Positions 53,296 through 62,031 of a DNA stretch of 64,000 bases are shown here, piece by piece. Where the stretch lies: the NCBI RefSeq assembly GCF_042652345.1, contig NZ_JBHSJJ010000005.1, positions 124,001-188,000 on the forward strand, written 5' to 3'. Below the pieces are notes generated by a model. The model had not been told where the DNA came from. It was given only the letters and a program-made list of their open reading frames with translations, and made no database searches. The DNA comes from Negadavirga shengliensis (GTDB lineage Bacteria > Bacteroidota > Bacteroidia > Cytophagales > Cyclobacteriaceae). Numbering within the stretch: the first letter of the stretch is position 1; each line of letters begins with the position of its first letter. A program made the translations under genes and the position numbers.

Positions 53296-54090
53296 ATGCA
53301 GCAACTGCCTTTGGTAAGCATCATTACACCATGTTTCAACCAGGAAGAATTCCTGTCGGAAACCATTTTGTCTGTCCTCCAATCAACCTATCCGGCCATT
53401 GAAATGATCATTGTAGATGACGGGTCCACAGATGAATCAGTGAAAATCGGTAGTTCCTTTGCCGAAAGTCATCCGCAAATTGTGGTGCACCAACAACCGA
53501 ATAGCGGCCCTTCGGTAGCCAGAAACCGGGCCATCCGTCTCGCCTCGGGCGAATACATTCTTCCCCTTGATGCAGATGATCTCATTTCTAAAGACTATGT
53601 GGCAAAAGCAGTGGAAGTGCTGGAAAAGGATCCGAAAGTGAAAGTGGTGTACTGTCATGCCAGGAAATTCGGTAACAAGGAAGAAGATTGGAAATTAGCT
53701 GACTACAGTCCGCCATTGCTGGCCAGGAAAAACATGATCTTTGTCTCTGCCATGTATCGAAAGGTTGATTGGCAAAAATGTGGGGGCTATGCAGAAGAAA
53801 TGACATGGGGTTTTGAAGATTGGGAATTTTGGATATCTATGTTAAAGGATGGCGGTAAAGTAGTCAGACTGCCAATAACCGGGTTCTTCTACCGGATAAG
53901 GAAGCAGTCCAGAAGAAAAAGTGTCACCAAAAGAGGAAGGGATCTGACCGTGGACTTTATTAATAAAAAACACAGGGATTTTATCTACGAACATCTCCAT
54001 GGACCGCTCAGAAAAAGCAAAACCTGGTCAAAACCAATCAACCTGTTCCTCAAGACGCTTGGATTGCTTCCGAAACAGCCCGATCGCTGA
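53296..54090 (+). CDS. Family 2 glycosyltransferase
   Basis: A 264-residue GT-A fold enzyme. The N-terminal VSIITPCFNQEEFLSETILSVL is typical, with nucleotide-binding IIVDDGSTDES at about residues 37-47, the metal-binding DADD at about 96-99 and the acid motif FEDWEFW near 175. These enzymes transfer a sugar from a nucleotide donor, usually in cell-surface polysaccharide synthesis, but the donor and acceptor cannot be told. It is cytoplasmic or membrane-associated, with a basic C-terminus. It converges on another GT2-like gene, which is separated by 3 bp. Confidence 0.9.
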   Translation: MQQLPLVSIITPCFNQEEFLSETILSVLQSTYPAIEMIIVDDGSTDESVKIGSSFAESHPQIVVHQQPNSGPSVARNRAIRLASGEYILPLDADDLISKDYVAKAVEVLEKDPKVKVVYCHARKFGNKEEDWKLADYSPPLLARKNMIFVSAMYRKVDWQKCGGYAEEMTWGFEDWEFWISMLKDGGKVVRLPITGFFYRIRKQSRRKSVTKRGRDLTVDFINKKHRDFIYEHLHGPLRKSKTWSKPINLFLKTLGLLPKQPDR

Positions 54091-54093
54091 TAT

Positions 54094-54801
54094 TTATATC
54101 TTATCCTTGCCTAAAAACCATTTCTTAAAATAATACAGCAGGGGATTTTTGTATTTAAGCATCTTCCATGGTCTACTGGCATGAGGCTGATGAATCACCG
54201 GTACCTCCATAAGGATGAAATTATCAAAGCCCAATTCTGTGGCTTTATGCGATATGTGGGTATCATACCAGTCTTTTGATACGTCCAGCCCCCTGAAATC
54301 GTATTTCTCCAGAAATCCAAGAGAAAGCAGGGTACAACAAAAACTAAGGCTCCTGTTGGTTTTTATAGCCGCCCCTTGTTGGTCTTTGAATTTTAGGTAC
54401 GGAAAATTAATTTCTCCTCTTTCATCATGCGTTATGGCGCCGACCAGCCCCGGATTGACTTGGCCACCGTTAAACTCAAGCAGGCGTCTCAAAGTATCTG
54501 TTTGTATGGTGACATCTGACTCTATGATCACCAACGGCAGTTTTTGAGCGACCGCCCTTTGTTGGGCTATTTGAAGTACGGTTTTATAATTGGGGGAGGG
54601 TGTTTCGGTGATGTCCTCCAGATGGATCAGCTCATAGCCCAACCTCTTGCTCTCCGCTTCCAGCGCAATCCTTGTTTCGGTTGTGCTGTTGTCATTAAAA
54701 ACGATATAAGAAAAATCGGTATCGGATTGATAAATCGCGCGGATGGTTTGCAAGGTTGCCTTAAGGGCATCTTTTACGGGTGTTACCACAATTGCCTGCA
54801 T
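54094..54801 (-). CDS. Family 2 glycosyltransferase-like protein
   Basis: A 235-residue protein with GT2-type features: AIVVTPVKDALKATLQTIRAIYQ at the N-terminus, YIVFNDNSTTE at about residues 31-42 (N-D-N-S instead of the common D-D-G-S), and a VIIESDVTI segment near 92-100 where DxD-type metal binding occurs. The metal-binding motif reads ESD. It could act on surface glycans. It is immediately downstream of the aminotransferase terminator and converges on the 53296 gene. Confidence 0.75.
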   Translation of the reverse strand: MQAIVVTPVKDALKATLQTIRAIYQSDTDFSYIVFNDNSTTETRIALEAESKRLGYELIHLEDITETPSPNYKTVLQIAQQRAVAQKLPLVIIESDVTIQTDTLRRLLEFNGGQVNPGLVGAITHDERGEINFPYLKFKDQQGAAIKTNRSLSFCCTLLSLGFLEKYDFRGLDVSKDWYDTHISHKATELGFDNFILMEVPVIHQPHASRPWKMLKYKNPLLYYFKKWFLGKDKI

Positions 54802-54814
54802 GGGCGGTAGCTTT

Positions 54815-54851
54815 TAAAAAAACCCGCATTGACATGCCAGGTCAATGCGGG
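54815..54851 (-). terminator. Rho-independent terminator of the aminotransferase gene
   Basis: Stem CCCGCATTGAC (54823-54833) with GTCAATGCGGG (54841-54851), 11 bp perfect, loop of 7 nt. On the minus strand it is followed by a T-run (54815-54821), so it ends transcription from the aminotransferase gene, 8 bp after its stop. Confidence 0.8.
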
Positions 54852-54859
54852 AAATCAAT

Positions 54860-56062
54860 TTATTTCAGTTTTTCTACAGCGGTTTTGATCCTTTTGAGCG
54901 CTTCTTTCAACTCCTCCTCAGAAGCGGCGTAAGACAGCCTGACACAGTCGGGAGCGCCAAAAGCGGCACCTGTCACCAAGGAAACATGGGCCTCGTTCAA
55001 AATATAAAGGCAGAAATCGTCCGCGTTCCCAATTTTCTGGTCTCCATAAGATTTACCAAAAGTACCGGAGACATCGGGGAAGAAGTAAAAAGCGCCTTCA
55101 GGAACATGGGTTTTAATCCCAGGGATATCCCTCAAAAGTTCCAGCACCAGATCCCTTCTTCTTAGATAAGCCTCAGCCATCTCTTTCGAAGGTGTCTGAT
55201 CACCGGTAAGACCTGCTAATGCGGCGCGCTGGGCGATGCCCGTTCCTCCGGAAGTAAATTGCCCCTGGATTTTCTCACAGGCTTTGGCAATGGCTACGGG
55301 CGCGCAGATATATCCTACACGCCATCCGGTCATGGCATACCCTTTTGAAAAACCATTGACGGTAATGGTCCGCTCAAACATCCCGGGAAAGGCGGCTATA
55401 CTCGCGTGCTGGCCCGTGAAATTGATCAGTTCATAAATCTCATCAGCCACGACGATGATGTCCTCTTTCTCTTTAATTACGGCGGCAATGGCTTCCAGTT
55501 CTTCTTTGCTGAACACAGACCCGGAAGGATTACACGGAGAGGAATAGATCACCGCCTTGGTTTTATCCGTGATGGCATTCCTTAATTGATCTGCAGTAGC
55601 TTTGAAGTTGTTTTCCAGGTTTCCTTCTATCAGCACCGGCACGCCGCCTGCCAATTTGATGATTTCAGAATAAGACACCCAATAAGGAGAAAAAATCACC
55701 ACTTCATCTCCTTCATTGATGATACACATGAATATATTGGCGATGGAGTGCTTTGCTCCTGTCGAAACAACAATATTTTCAGCTTTTGCCTCAGCAATAT
55801 GGTTTTCGTCCCTCAACTTTTTGGCAATGGCTTCTCTCAAATCCTGGTAGCCCGCTACGGGCGGATATGAGAAGTACTTTCCTTCATCAATGGCATCTTT
55901 GGCTGCTTCTTGAATATGTTTCGGGGTTTTGAAATCAGGTTCGCCCAGACTCAGGCCGATGATATCTACTCCTTGGGATTTGAGTTCTCTGGCTTTTTTT
56001 GCCATAGCCAGTGTGGCCGACTCCTCCATGTTGTTAATGCGATCAGATAGAATGGAATTCAT
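54860..56062 (-). CDS. Pyridoxal-phosphate aspartate aminotransferase-type enzyme
   Basis: A 400-residue class I/II aminotransferase. The PLP-binding lysine is at about residue 240 in FSKGYAMTGWRVGY. The family signatures GLSLGEPDF near 39-47, SPCNPSG near 173-179 and VADEIYELI near 202-210 are all present. Members of this subgroup transfer the amino group between aspartate and 2-oxoglutarate, sometimes with prephenate or other acceptors. It stands alone on the minus strand with a clear terminator after it. A promoter must lie in 56063-56160. Confidence 0.9.
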   Translation of the reverse strand: MNSILSDRINNMEESATLAMAKKARELKSQGVDIIGLSLGEPDFKTPKHIQEAAKDAIDEGKYFSYPPVAGYQDLREAIAKKLRDENHIAEAKAENIVVSTGAKHSIANIFMCIINEGDEVVIFSPYWVSYSEIIKLAGGVPVLIEGNLENNFKATADQLRNAITDKTKAVIYSSPCNPSGSVFSKEELEAIAAVIKEKEDIIVVADEIYELINFTGQHASIAAFPGMFERTITVNGFSKGYAMTGWRVGYICAPVAIAKACEKIQGQFTSGGTGIAQRAALAGLTGDQTPSKEMAEAYLRRRDLVLELLRDIPGIKTHVPEGAFYFFPDVSGTFGKSYGDQKIGNADDFCLYILNEAHVSLVTGAAFGAPDCVRLSYAASEEELKEALKRIKTAVEKLK

Positions 56063-56166
56063 GTACCGTTTTATTTGTTTTTCAATTATACAACCAGTGT
56101 TTTATGGAATGCGCCTGTTATATTCAGTTTACACTAATTTTGGACGGTGCATTCCTTTAATTTTTT

Positions 56167-56174
56167 TAATTTTG
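56167..56174 (+). promoter_or_regulatory. Possible -7 promoter element
   Basis: TAATTTTG matches the Bacteroidetes -7 consensus TAnnTTTG, with a TTTTG 24 bp upstream. It lies 20 bp before the small frame starting at 56195. Spacing is somewhat long. Confidence 0.3.
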
Positions 56175-56194
56175 CAAAATTAAGGATAAAGCTT

Positions 56195-56347
56195 ATGAAT
56201 CCTAAATCTTTACCCTGTTTTGAACCAACAATATTCATCGGTAACCGCCGGATGGTTGAGCTAAAATCGGGGGAAGTCTATCAGGCGTTCAACCCGCTTG
56301 AAACACCTTTAATCATGGATATGGTATGCATTAACCATTGCCATTAG
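56195..56347 (+). CDS. Possible 50-residue hypothetical protein or gene remnant
   Basis: A short frame beginning with ATG at 56195, preceded by TAAGGATAAAGCTT and a possible promoter element. The product (MNPKSLPCFEPTIFIGNRRM...) has no signal peptide, membrane segment or recognised motif. It could be a genuine small protein or the surviving start of a decayed gene. The rest of 56063-56600 holds only the 5'-leader repeat (56411-56600). Confidence 0.3.
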   Translation: MNPKSLPCFEPTIFIGNRRMVELKSGEVYQAFNPLETPLIMDMVCINHCH

Positions 56348-56410
56348 CAGCAAGGGGTTCGGCTAAAATTCCCGCAAAAATAAAAATGAGGTATATACGT
56401 TAGTCAGAAT

Positions 56411-56600
56411 ATGAAATCGAGCATGACGAGATCGCCACACAGACCTGCCTGCCGAAGGGCAGTACGGCCCGCAGGCAAGGGGATGGCCCGATAGCCCCGA
56501 TAGCCCCGATAGCTATCGGGGGGGGGAATCATGCGAGATTCTCCCGAATCAAGTTCGGGAGAGGCTATGTGAATTCTGAAAATCAATTATATATAAACAC
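56411..56600 (+). repeat. 5'-leader repeat, copy D
   Basis: Begins ATGAAATCGAGCATGACG and ends ATATATAAACAC directly before the ATGAAA start of the gene at 56601. It is the longest copy. It carries an extra GC-rich hairpin near 56443-56475, the palindrome CCCCGATAGCTATCGGGG followed by a run of nine G, and a perfect hairpin TCCCGAA-tcaag-TTCGGGA. Confidence 0.85.
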
Positions 56601-57455
56601 ATGAAAACAAAAGTTATTGTTTTGTTTTTACTTGTTTTATGGACAGGGGCCAGGACATATGGTCAGGAAACTGAACTGTCAGACCCTGATTCTTCAGGTA
56701 TAGTGAAAAACCGGCTGCTTCCCACGTCTACACCGATCCTCCTCTTTTCAGACCCGGAGGACGAGGTGAAAAAGAAGGATAAGAAGAAAAAGAAAAAAAG
56801 GAAGAAAAAGAATATCTTTTTTGGGGAGAAGACAAAAAAGAACATCATCCGTCACAGTTTCAGGGAGCAAGTGACGTATCAGGTATTTCATTTTGTCTTG
56901 AAAGACAAACCGGCGGACCCCTATATCAGGGATATATACTGGTATGACAGCAAGAACAAAGCCATCAAAAATAGTGGTTATCATTCTTCCAAAGGTTATT
57001 TGCTTCACGGGCCATATGAAAGGCGGATAGGAGATAACGTCGTCGAAACGGGCATGTATTACTATGGCGCAAAACATGGGCGATGGATGACTTATGACGG
57101 TAAAAACATTTTGATCAACAAAGCCCATTATTCAGAAGGTTGGCCAAAAGAATCGAGGGTGACCTATTACAACAGGGGAGACAGAAAAATAGAAAAGCTT
57201 ACCCCCATAGAATATGATCTCAAAGAAGGCAATTTTTTCCACTTTTTCCAGGATGGACAAGTTGCCGTGTCAGGGGAGTACCATTTTGGCGAAAAAGTAG
57301 GGTTATGGACGGAATATTGGTCCACCAATGGTGACAAGACGGTCAAAAAGCGGGAGATCAAATACCAAGATGAACCGTTTACCAAGGGTTTCAGGCCTTA
57401 TATCAGGGCGGAATGGGACAAGGAAGGCAATCTGATCTACAGAAATGATATTTAG
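56601..57455 (+). CDS. Secreted MORN-like protein of unknown function
   Basis: A 284-residue protein with a signal peptide (VIVLFLLVLWTGARTYGQ). A nearly pure lysine stretch at about residues 54-71 (VKKKDKKKKKKRKKK) is encoded by a ~50-nt all-purine run. The rest has Gly-Tyr-rich repeats such as GKHGRWMTYDGKN, EYHFGEKVGLWTEYW and 'GYLLHGPYERR', which resemble toxin-immunity/MORN-variant (YwqK-like) motifs. It is preceded directly by repeat copy D. Its stop codon overlaps that of the convergent yraN gene by a few bases. No enzyme activity is evident. Confidence 0.65.
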   Translation: MKTKVIVLFLLVLWTGARTYGQETELSDPDSSGIVKNRLLPTSTPILLFSDPEDEVKKKDKKKKKKRKKKNIFFGEKTKKNIIRHSFREQVTYQVFHFVLKDKPADPYIRDIYWYDSKNKAIKNSGYHSSKGYLLHGPYERRIGDNVVETGMYYYGAKHGRWMTYDGKNILINKAHYSEGWPKESRVTYYNRGDRKIEKLTPIEYDLKEGNFFHFFQDGQVAVSGEYHFGEKVGLWTEYWSTNGDKTVKKREIKYQDEPFTKGFRPYIRAEWDKEGNLIYRNDI

Positions 57456-57811
57456 TAAAAAGCATCTTCGAAATGCTTATAGGCCACATTCCCGCATTTG
57501 TCCTTGTATACCCCCACTATATCGAACCGGATGTCATTGTGCCAATCCTTTGCATGGATATAATGGTCCGCAGCCCTGATGATCAGTTGTCTTTTGCGAT
57601 AATCCACAAATTCTTCCGCATAACCGTAGCCGGTCCCGCTTCTGAATTTTACTTCTACAAAGATCATGATGCCTTTGTGTTTCATGATCAGGTCAATTTC
57701 AGCATGTTTATACCGGAAGTTGGCCTCAAGAAATTCATAGCCTTTCGATACCAGCCATTCCATGGCCAGTATCTCGGAAATTTTACCGATGTCGTTGTGT
57801 TTCGCCATCAA
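57452..57811 (-). CDS. YraN family (UPF0102) putative endonuclease
   Basis: A 119-residue protein of the YraN family. The restriction-endonuclease-like core is visible: EILAMEWLVSKGYEFLEANFR, then AEIDLIMKHKG and the FVEVKFR motif (E-x-K nuclease-type, about residues 50-57). The family's role in cells is unclear. A second in-frame ATG one codon later is equally plausible. It is convergent with the MORN-like gene and divergent from lipB. Confidence 0.85.
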   Translation of the reverse strand: MMAKHNDIGKISEILAMEWLVSKGYEFLEANFRYKHAEIDLIMKHKGIMIFVEVKFRSGTGYGYAEEFVDYRKRQLIIRAADHYIHAKDWHNDIRFDIVGVYKDKCGNVAYKHFEDAFY

Positions 57812-57932
57812 ATAAACAAAAAATAGTTTGGTTTAAAATCTTGCTTTATTTACTTTAAAAGCCCTACTTGATTACAAAAAAGAACTACCAGCCAAAAAAG
57901 CTTGTTCCACCAAAGCAGCTAACTCAAAAACA

Positions 57933-58661
57933 GTGAATCAAAATATAAATAAAAAAGTAATTTTTCAGGATTTAGGCCAAAAAGATTATAAAGAAACCTG
58001 GGACTATCAGGAAAAGTTGTTTGCCGATACAGTAAATATTAAAATCAATAATCGAGGCCTGCCACCGACCCAACAGAGGTTGACCGACAATTACCTGCTT
58101 TTTGTGGAACATCCCCACGTATATACGCTGGGGAAAAGCGGAAAGACAGAAAACCTTCTTCTTAACGAATCCGGCCTCAAATTGCGCGGTGCTTCCTATT
58201 ACCATATCAACAGGGGCGGAGACATCACTTACCATGGTCCTGGTCAGTTGGTAGGGTACCCCATTCTGGATCTGGACAATTTTTTTACCGACATCCATCT
58301 CTATCTTCGGTATTTGGAGGAAGCGGTGATTCTGACTTTGGCAGAATATGGGATCGCGGCCGGAAGGATCGAAGGGCTTACGGGGGTTTGGCTCGATCAT
58401 GTGGAACAGCAAAACCCGCGGAAGATATGTGCCTTGGGGGTAAAATCAAGCAGGTGGGTTACCATGCACGGTTTCGCCTTCAACATCAATGCGGATATCC
58501 GTTATTTTGGCCATATTGTTCCGTGTGGTATTACTGATAAGGCGGTAACTTCTATGCATCTTGAATTGGGAGGTCAGGTGGATGAAAAAGAAGTAAAGGC
58601 CAAATTAAAGCAACATCTTACCAGACTTTTTGATATGGAATTGGTAGAACCCAACTATTGA
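57933..58661 (+). CDS. lipB: Octanoyltransferase LipB
   Basis: A 242-residue lipoyl(octanoyl) transferase that moves octanoate from acyl carrier protein to lipoyl-dependent enzymes such as the pyruvate dehydrogenase E2 subunit. Key elements are HINRGGDITYHGPGQLVGYP at about residues 88-108, Lys in CALGVKSSRW (near 170) and the catalytic Cys in PCGITDKAVTS (near 200). A GTG start at 57933 is used; no better ATG fits. It begins a plus-strand run with the following genes. Confidence 0.95.
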   Translation: MNQNINKKVIFQDLGQKDYKETWDYQEKLFADTVNIKINNRGLPPTQQRLTDNYLLFVEHPHVYTLGKSGKTENLLLNESGLKLRGASYYHINRGGDITYHGPGQLVGYPILDLDNFFTDIHLYLRYLEEAVILTLAEYGIAAGRIEGLTGVWLDHVEQQNPRKICALGVKSSRWVTMHGFAFNINADIRYFGHIVPCGITDKAVTSMHLELGGQVDEKEVKAKLKQHLTRLFDMELVEPNY

Positions 58662-58665
58662 AAAA

Positions 58666-59067
58666 ATGAGAAAGGATATAGAATTTCATCCCGTTACTGG
58701 AGTGAAACTGGCGATAGCCAACGAGACGGCTGAAGGAGAGGAAACCTGGGGAGTATACATCATCAATAAAAACCTGATTTCCCTCAAAACTTTGCTGATC
58801 ACTTCAAGAGGTTACGGTGAAATCGACGGCATCCCTAAAAAAACTTCCGTCATGCGGCACATGATAGAAGAACTGGCTCCGGAAAGCAAGGCCAGAATAG
58901 AACCTATCCATCCGCAATTGTTCAGTCTGAACAATGAATTTTGGGTCAGCTATTATATTTTGGATCAGATATTCGATAAAAAATTTATCTTTGTAGAAGG
59001 CAGTATGCGGGAGGAAAACTTATCTTATATTCCCGAACTTGACCTATATGGTGTATTACATGCATGA
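58666..59067 (+). CDS. Conserved hypothetical protein downstream of lipB
   Basis: A 133-residue soluble protein without signal peptide or membrane span. It begins 4 bp after lipB and ends 6 bp before the exonuclease gene, so the three are almost certainly cotranscribed. The segment WGVYIINKNLISLKTLLITSRGYGEIDGI looks well ordered and beta-rich. I do not recognise a family function. Confidence 0.7.
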   Translation: MRKDIEFHPVTGVKLAIANETAEGEETWGVYIINKNLISLKTLLITSRGYGEIDGIPKKTSVMRHMIEELAPESKARIEPIHPQLFSLNNEFWVSYYILDQIFDKKFIFVEGSMREENLSYIPELDLYGVLHA

Positions 59068-59073
59068 AAGCTT

Positions 59074-59805
59074 ATGGCGGATTTTTTAGAATACCTCAAT
59101 GATGTCCTTTTTTTGGATATAGAAACGGCATCCCAAACAGAAAAACTGGAGGAACTTCCCACACGGTTGCAGGAGGAATGGGCAAAGAAATCCCTGCAAA
59201 TCAAACCTGAAGAGGTCACCGACCCCCAATCCCTGTATTTTGAAAGAGCAGGTATCTATGCCGAGTTTGGGAAAATTGTATGTATCGGAGTGGGATTTTT
59301 CATCTACCGGAAAGGGGAGGAGAGTTTGGAATACCGCACCAAGTCCTTTGCGGCTGAATCGGAACATGACACCCTTTGGGAGTTTCGGGAACTGCTCGAA
59401 AAAAGGCAATGGATACTCTGTGCCCATAACGGCAAGGAATTTGATATTCCTTACATTTGTAGACGGATGTTGATCAACAGAATCCCCTTGCCGGAGGTTT
59501 TGCAGCTGGCTGGCAGAAAACCATGGGAGATACGGCACCTTGACACCCTGGAGCTCTGGAAGTTCGGTGATTACAAGCATTACACGAGGCTGGAACTTCT
59601 GGCCTCCGTATTCGACATCCCCAGTTCAAAGGATGATATTGACGGAAGCAAGGTTAATGAAACTTATTATCACCATAATGGGCTGGAAGAAATCCGGAAA
59701 TATTGTTTAAGGGATGTAGAGGTAACCGCGAGGGTTTTCCTGGCCTATCAAGGGTTACCGGCAGACATGGATTTTAAGATCACCAATCTGGATGAAGCAG
59801 GGTAA
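59074..59805 (+). CDS. PolB-type 3'-5' exonuclease (DEDDy)
   Basis: A 243-residue exonuclease-fold protein resembling predicted DNA polymerase B-like exonucleases. The three DEDDy motifs are present: LDIET near residues 14-18, CAHNGKEFD near 115-124 and YCLRDVEVT near 209-217. The absence of a polymerase domain means it acts as a free proofreading or repair nuclease, but the actual substrate is unknown. It shares a short gap with the upstream hypothetical gene and precedes rnr. Confidence 0.85.
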   Translation: MADFLEYLNDVLFLDIETASQTEKLEELPTRLQEEWAKKSLQIKPEEVTDPQSLYFERAGIYAEFGKIVCIGVGFFIYRKGEESLEYRTKSFAAESEHDTLWEFRELLEKRQWILCAHNGKEFDIPYICRRMLINRIPLPEVLQLAGRKPWEIRHLDTLELWKFGDYKHYTRLELLASVFDIPSSKDDIDGSKVNETYYHHNGLEEIRKYCLRDVEVTARVFLAYQGLPADMDFKITNLDEAG

Positions 59806-59871
59806 GATAATCCCCCTGCCTCTTAAAATCAGCGATATTATCAGTATCTTTATGGATATTTAGAAACTTTT

Positions 59872-62031
59872 ATGGCAAGAAAAAAAGAGCGTAAACACAA
59901 AGGAGATAAAAAGAATGTCAGCAAAAGCCTGCACCAAAAACTGCTGCAATTTTTAGAAAACAACTTCGGTGAAGAGTTTTCGGAAAAACAGCTCATTAAA
60001 AAGATGGGCTTAAGGGATGCCCCTTCCAAAAAACTCCTCTCTGAAGCGCTCCAAAAGCTTCAGGGGTCAGGCGCTGTATCCAAAAGTCCCAGAAACCTGT
60101 TTTCTTCAGGTGCGGAACCTGAATTTGTAATCGGCGAGGTAGATTACGTAAACCCCAGGTTTGCCTTTGTCATTCCGGAGGATAAAGAAAAGCTTGAGGA
60201 CGATATATTGGTTAAGGAAGCTGATTTGAAACATGCCTTGGACGGGGATAAGGTGCGGGTAATGGTTTCTCCAACACGCGACCGGCACGGCAGGAGGGAA
60301 GGCAGGGTCCTCGAAATAACCGAAAGGTGCAGGGATGAATTTGTGGGAAGAGTGGAAATATCACCCCGTTTCGCTTTTGTGGTGCCTGACTTCAAAAAAA
60401 TGCATCATGACATTTTTGTAAAAAAACAGGACCTGTTGGGAGCCCAACACAACCAAAAGGTGGTGGTGAAACTGACCGAATGGAGGGATGACGACAAAAG
60501 CCCCACAGGCAAGATATTGCGTGTACTCGGGACCGCCGGAGACCACGAGGTGGAGATCCATTCCATTATGGCGGAATTCGGATTACCTTTTGACTATCCG
60601 GAAGAAGCAATAGCTGAAGCGGAAGCGATAAGCGATCAGATCACTCCCAAAGAGACCAAAGAAAGACGTGATTTCAGGGATATTCCCACCTTTACCATCG
60701 ATCCGGCCGATGCCAAGGATTTTGATGACGCCCTTTCATACCGAATGCTGGACAACGGTAATGTGGAAATAGGGGTACATATTGCCGACGTGACCCATTA
60801 TGTAAATCCCAAGACTTTCCTTGAGAAAGAAGCCTACAACCGGGCGACTTCGGTTTATCTGGTGGACAGGACCATTCCTATGCTGCCCGAAAGGCTCAGC
60901 AACGGACTTTGTTCCCTCCGGCCAAATGAGGACAAGCTTACCTTTTCCTGTGTATTTGAAATGGACAGCGAGGCAAACGTTAAGGAATTCTGGATAGGAA
61001 GAACCGTTATCCATTCTGACAGGCGTTTTGCCTATGAAGAAGCGCAGGAGAACATGGAAAAGGGTGAGGGGGATTTTTATGCAGAACTTCGGCAGCTCAA
61101 CGACCTGGCTAAAAAACTAAGGAAACTCCGCTTTAAAAAAGGAGCGATCAATTTTGAAACCGTGGAGGTTAAATTTCAGTTGGATGAAAAAGGTACGCCT
61201 TTGGGACTGATTATCAAAGAAAGAAAAGATATCCATAAACTGATAGAAGAGTTCATGTTGCTGGCCAATAGGACCGTTGCGGAATTCATTTACAACAAAA
61301 ACAAAGGCAAAAGCACCTTCGTGTACCGGACCCATGATTATCCGGACCTGGAAAAACTCAACACTTTTGCTAATTTTGCCAAGAAATTCGGTCATGAAAT
61401 CCAGGTAACAGACGAGCGGAAAGTATCGGGAAGCCTCAACAAACTCATGGACGAAATCGAGGGGAAACCTGAACAGAATGTCTTGGAGCAACTGGCCATT
61501 CGCAGTATGGCAAAAGCCAAATACACCACGGAACCCAAATTGCACTTTGGCCTGGCTTTTAAACACTATACCCACTTCACCTCTCCTATCAGGAGGTATC
61601 CCGATATGATGGTACACCGCCTGTTACAGCACTACCTGGATGGCGGCAAGCCGCCGGAGAACCAGGCTTGGGAAGAGCGATGCATCCATTCATCAGAGAG
61701 GGAAAAGAGAGCTGCTGATTCAGAAAGGGCTTCTATCAAATACAAGCAGGTAGAATACATGAAACTGGCAGAGAAAAAGGATTATGAGGGGATTGTCACC
61801 GGGGTTACGGAATGGGGCGTATATGTGGAGATCACCGAGACCAAATGTGAAGGGATGGTGAGGATACAGGACATTTCCGATGATTATTATGATTTCGATG
61901 AGAAGAACATGCGGCTCATCGGTTCAAAAAACAAAAGAATAATCACATTGGGGGACAAGGTTATGGTAAGGGTTACCCGAACTGATATAGACAGAAGAAC
62001 CATCGATCTGGAATTTGTAGATAATGATTAA
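59872..62031 (+). CDS. rnr: Ribonuclease R
   Basis: A 719-residue 3'-5' exoribonuclease that degrades structured RNA. A basic N-terminus and winged-helix-like part precede two cold-shock-type OB domains (about residues 80-150 and 160-215). The RNB catalytic domain carries TIDPADAKDFDDALSY at about 274-290 with the metal-binding Asp residues, and a C-terminal S1 domain covers about 640-715 (YEGIVTGVTEWGVYVEI). Length and domain order match RNase R rather than RNase II. It overlaps the next gene by 8 bp. Confidence 0.95.
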   Translation: MARKKERKHKGDKKNVSKSLHQKLLQFLENNFGEEFSEKQLIKKMGLRDAPSKKLLSEALQKLQGSGAVSKSPRNLFSSGAEPEFVIGEVDYVNPRFAFVIPEDKEKLEDDILVKEADLKHALDGDKVRVMVSPTRDRHGRREGRVLEITERCRDEFVGRVEISPRFAFVVPDFKKMHHDIFVKKQDLLGAQHNQKVVVKLTEWRDDDKSPTGKILRVLGTAGDHEVEIHSIMAEFGLPFDYPEEAIAEAEAISDQITPKETKERRDFRDIPTFTIDPADAKDFDDALSYRMLDNGNVEIGVHIADVTHYVNPKTFLEKEAYNRATSVYLVDRTIPMLPERLSNGLCSLRPNEDKLTFSCVFEMDSEANVKEFWIGRTVIHSDRRFAYEEAQENMEKGEGDFYAELRQLNDLAKKLRKLRFKKGAINFETVEVKFQLDEKGTPLGLIIKERKDIHKLIEEFMLLANRTVAEFIYNKNKGKSTFVYRTHDYPDLEKLNTFANFAKKFGHEIQVTDERKVSGSLNKLMDEIEGKPEQNVLEQLAIRSMAKAKYTTEPKLHFGLAFKHYTHFTSPIRRYPDMMVHRLLQHYLDGGKPPENQAWEERCIHSSEREKRAADSERASIKYKQVEYMKLAEKKDYEGIVTGVTEWGVYVEITETKCEGMVRIQDISDDYYDFDEKNMRLIGSKNKRIITLGDKVMVRVTRTDIDRRTIDLEFVDND

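Noticed and set aside
56404..56586. Minus-strand reading frame reading ...SPELDSGES... (also within 1372-1755, ...CTELDSGES...)
   Set aside because: Both lie in the 5'-leader repeat and read across its hairpins; the shared peptide is just the translated repeat.
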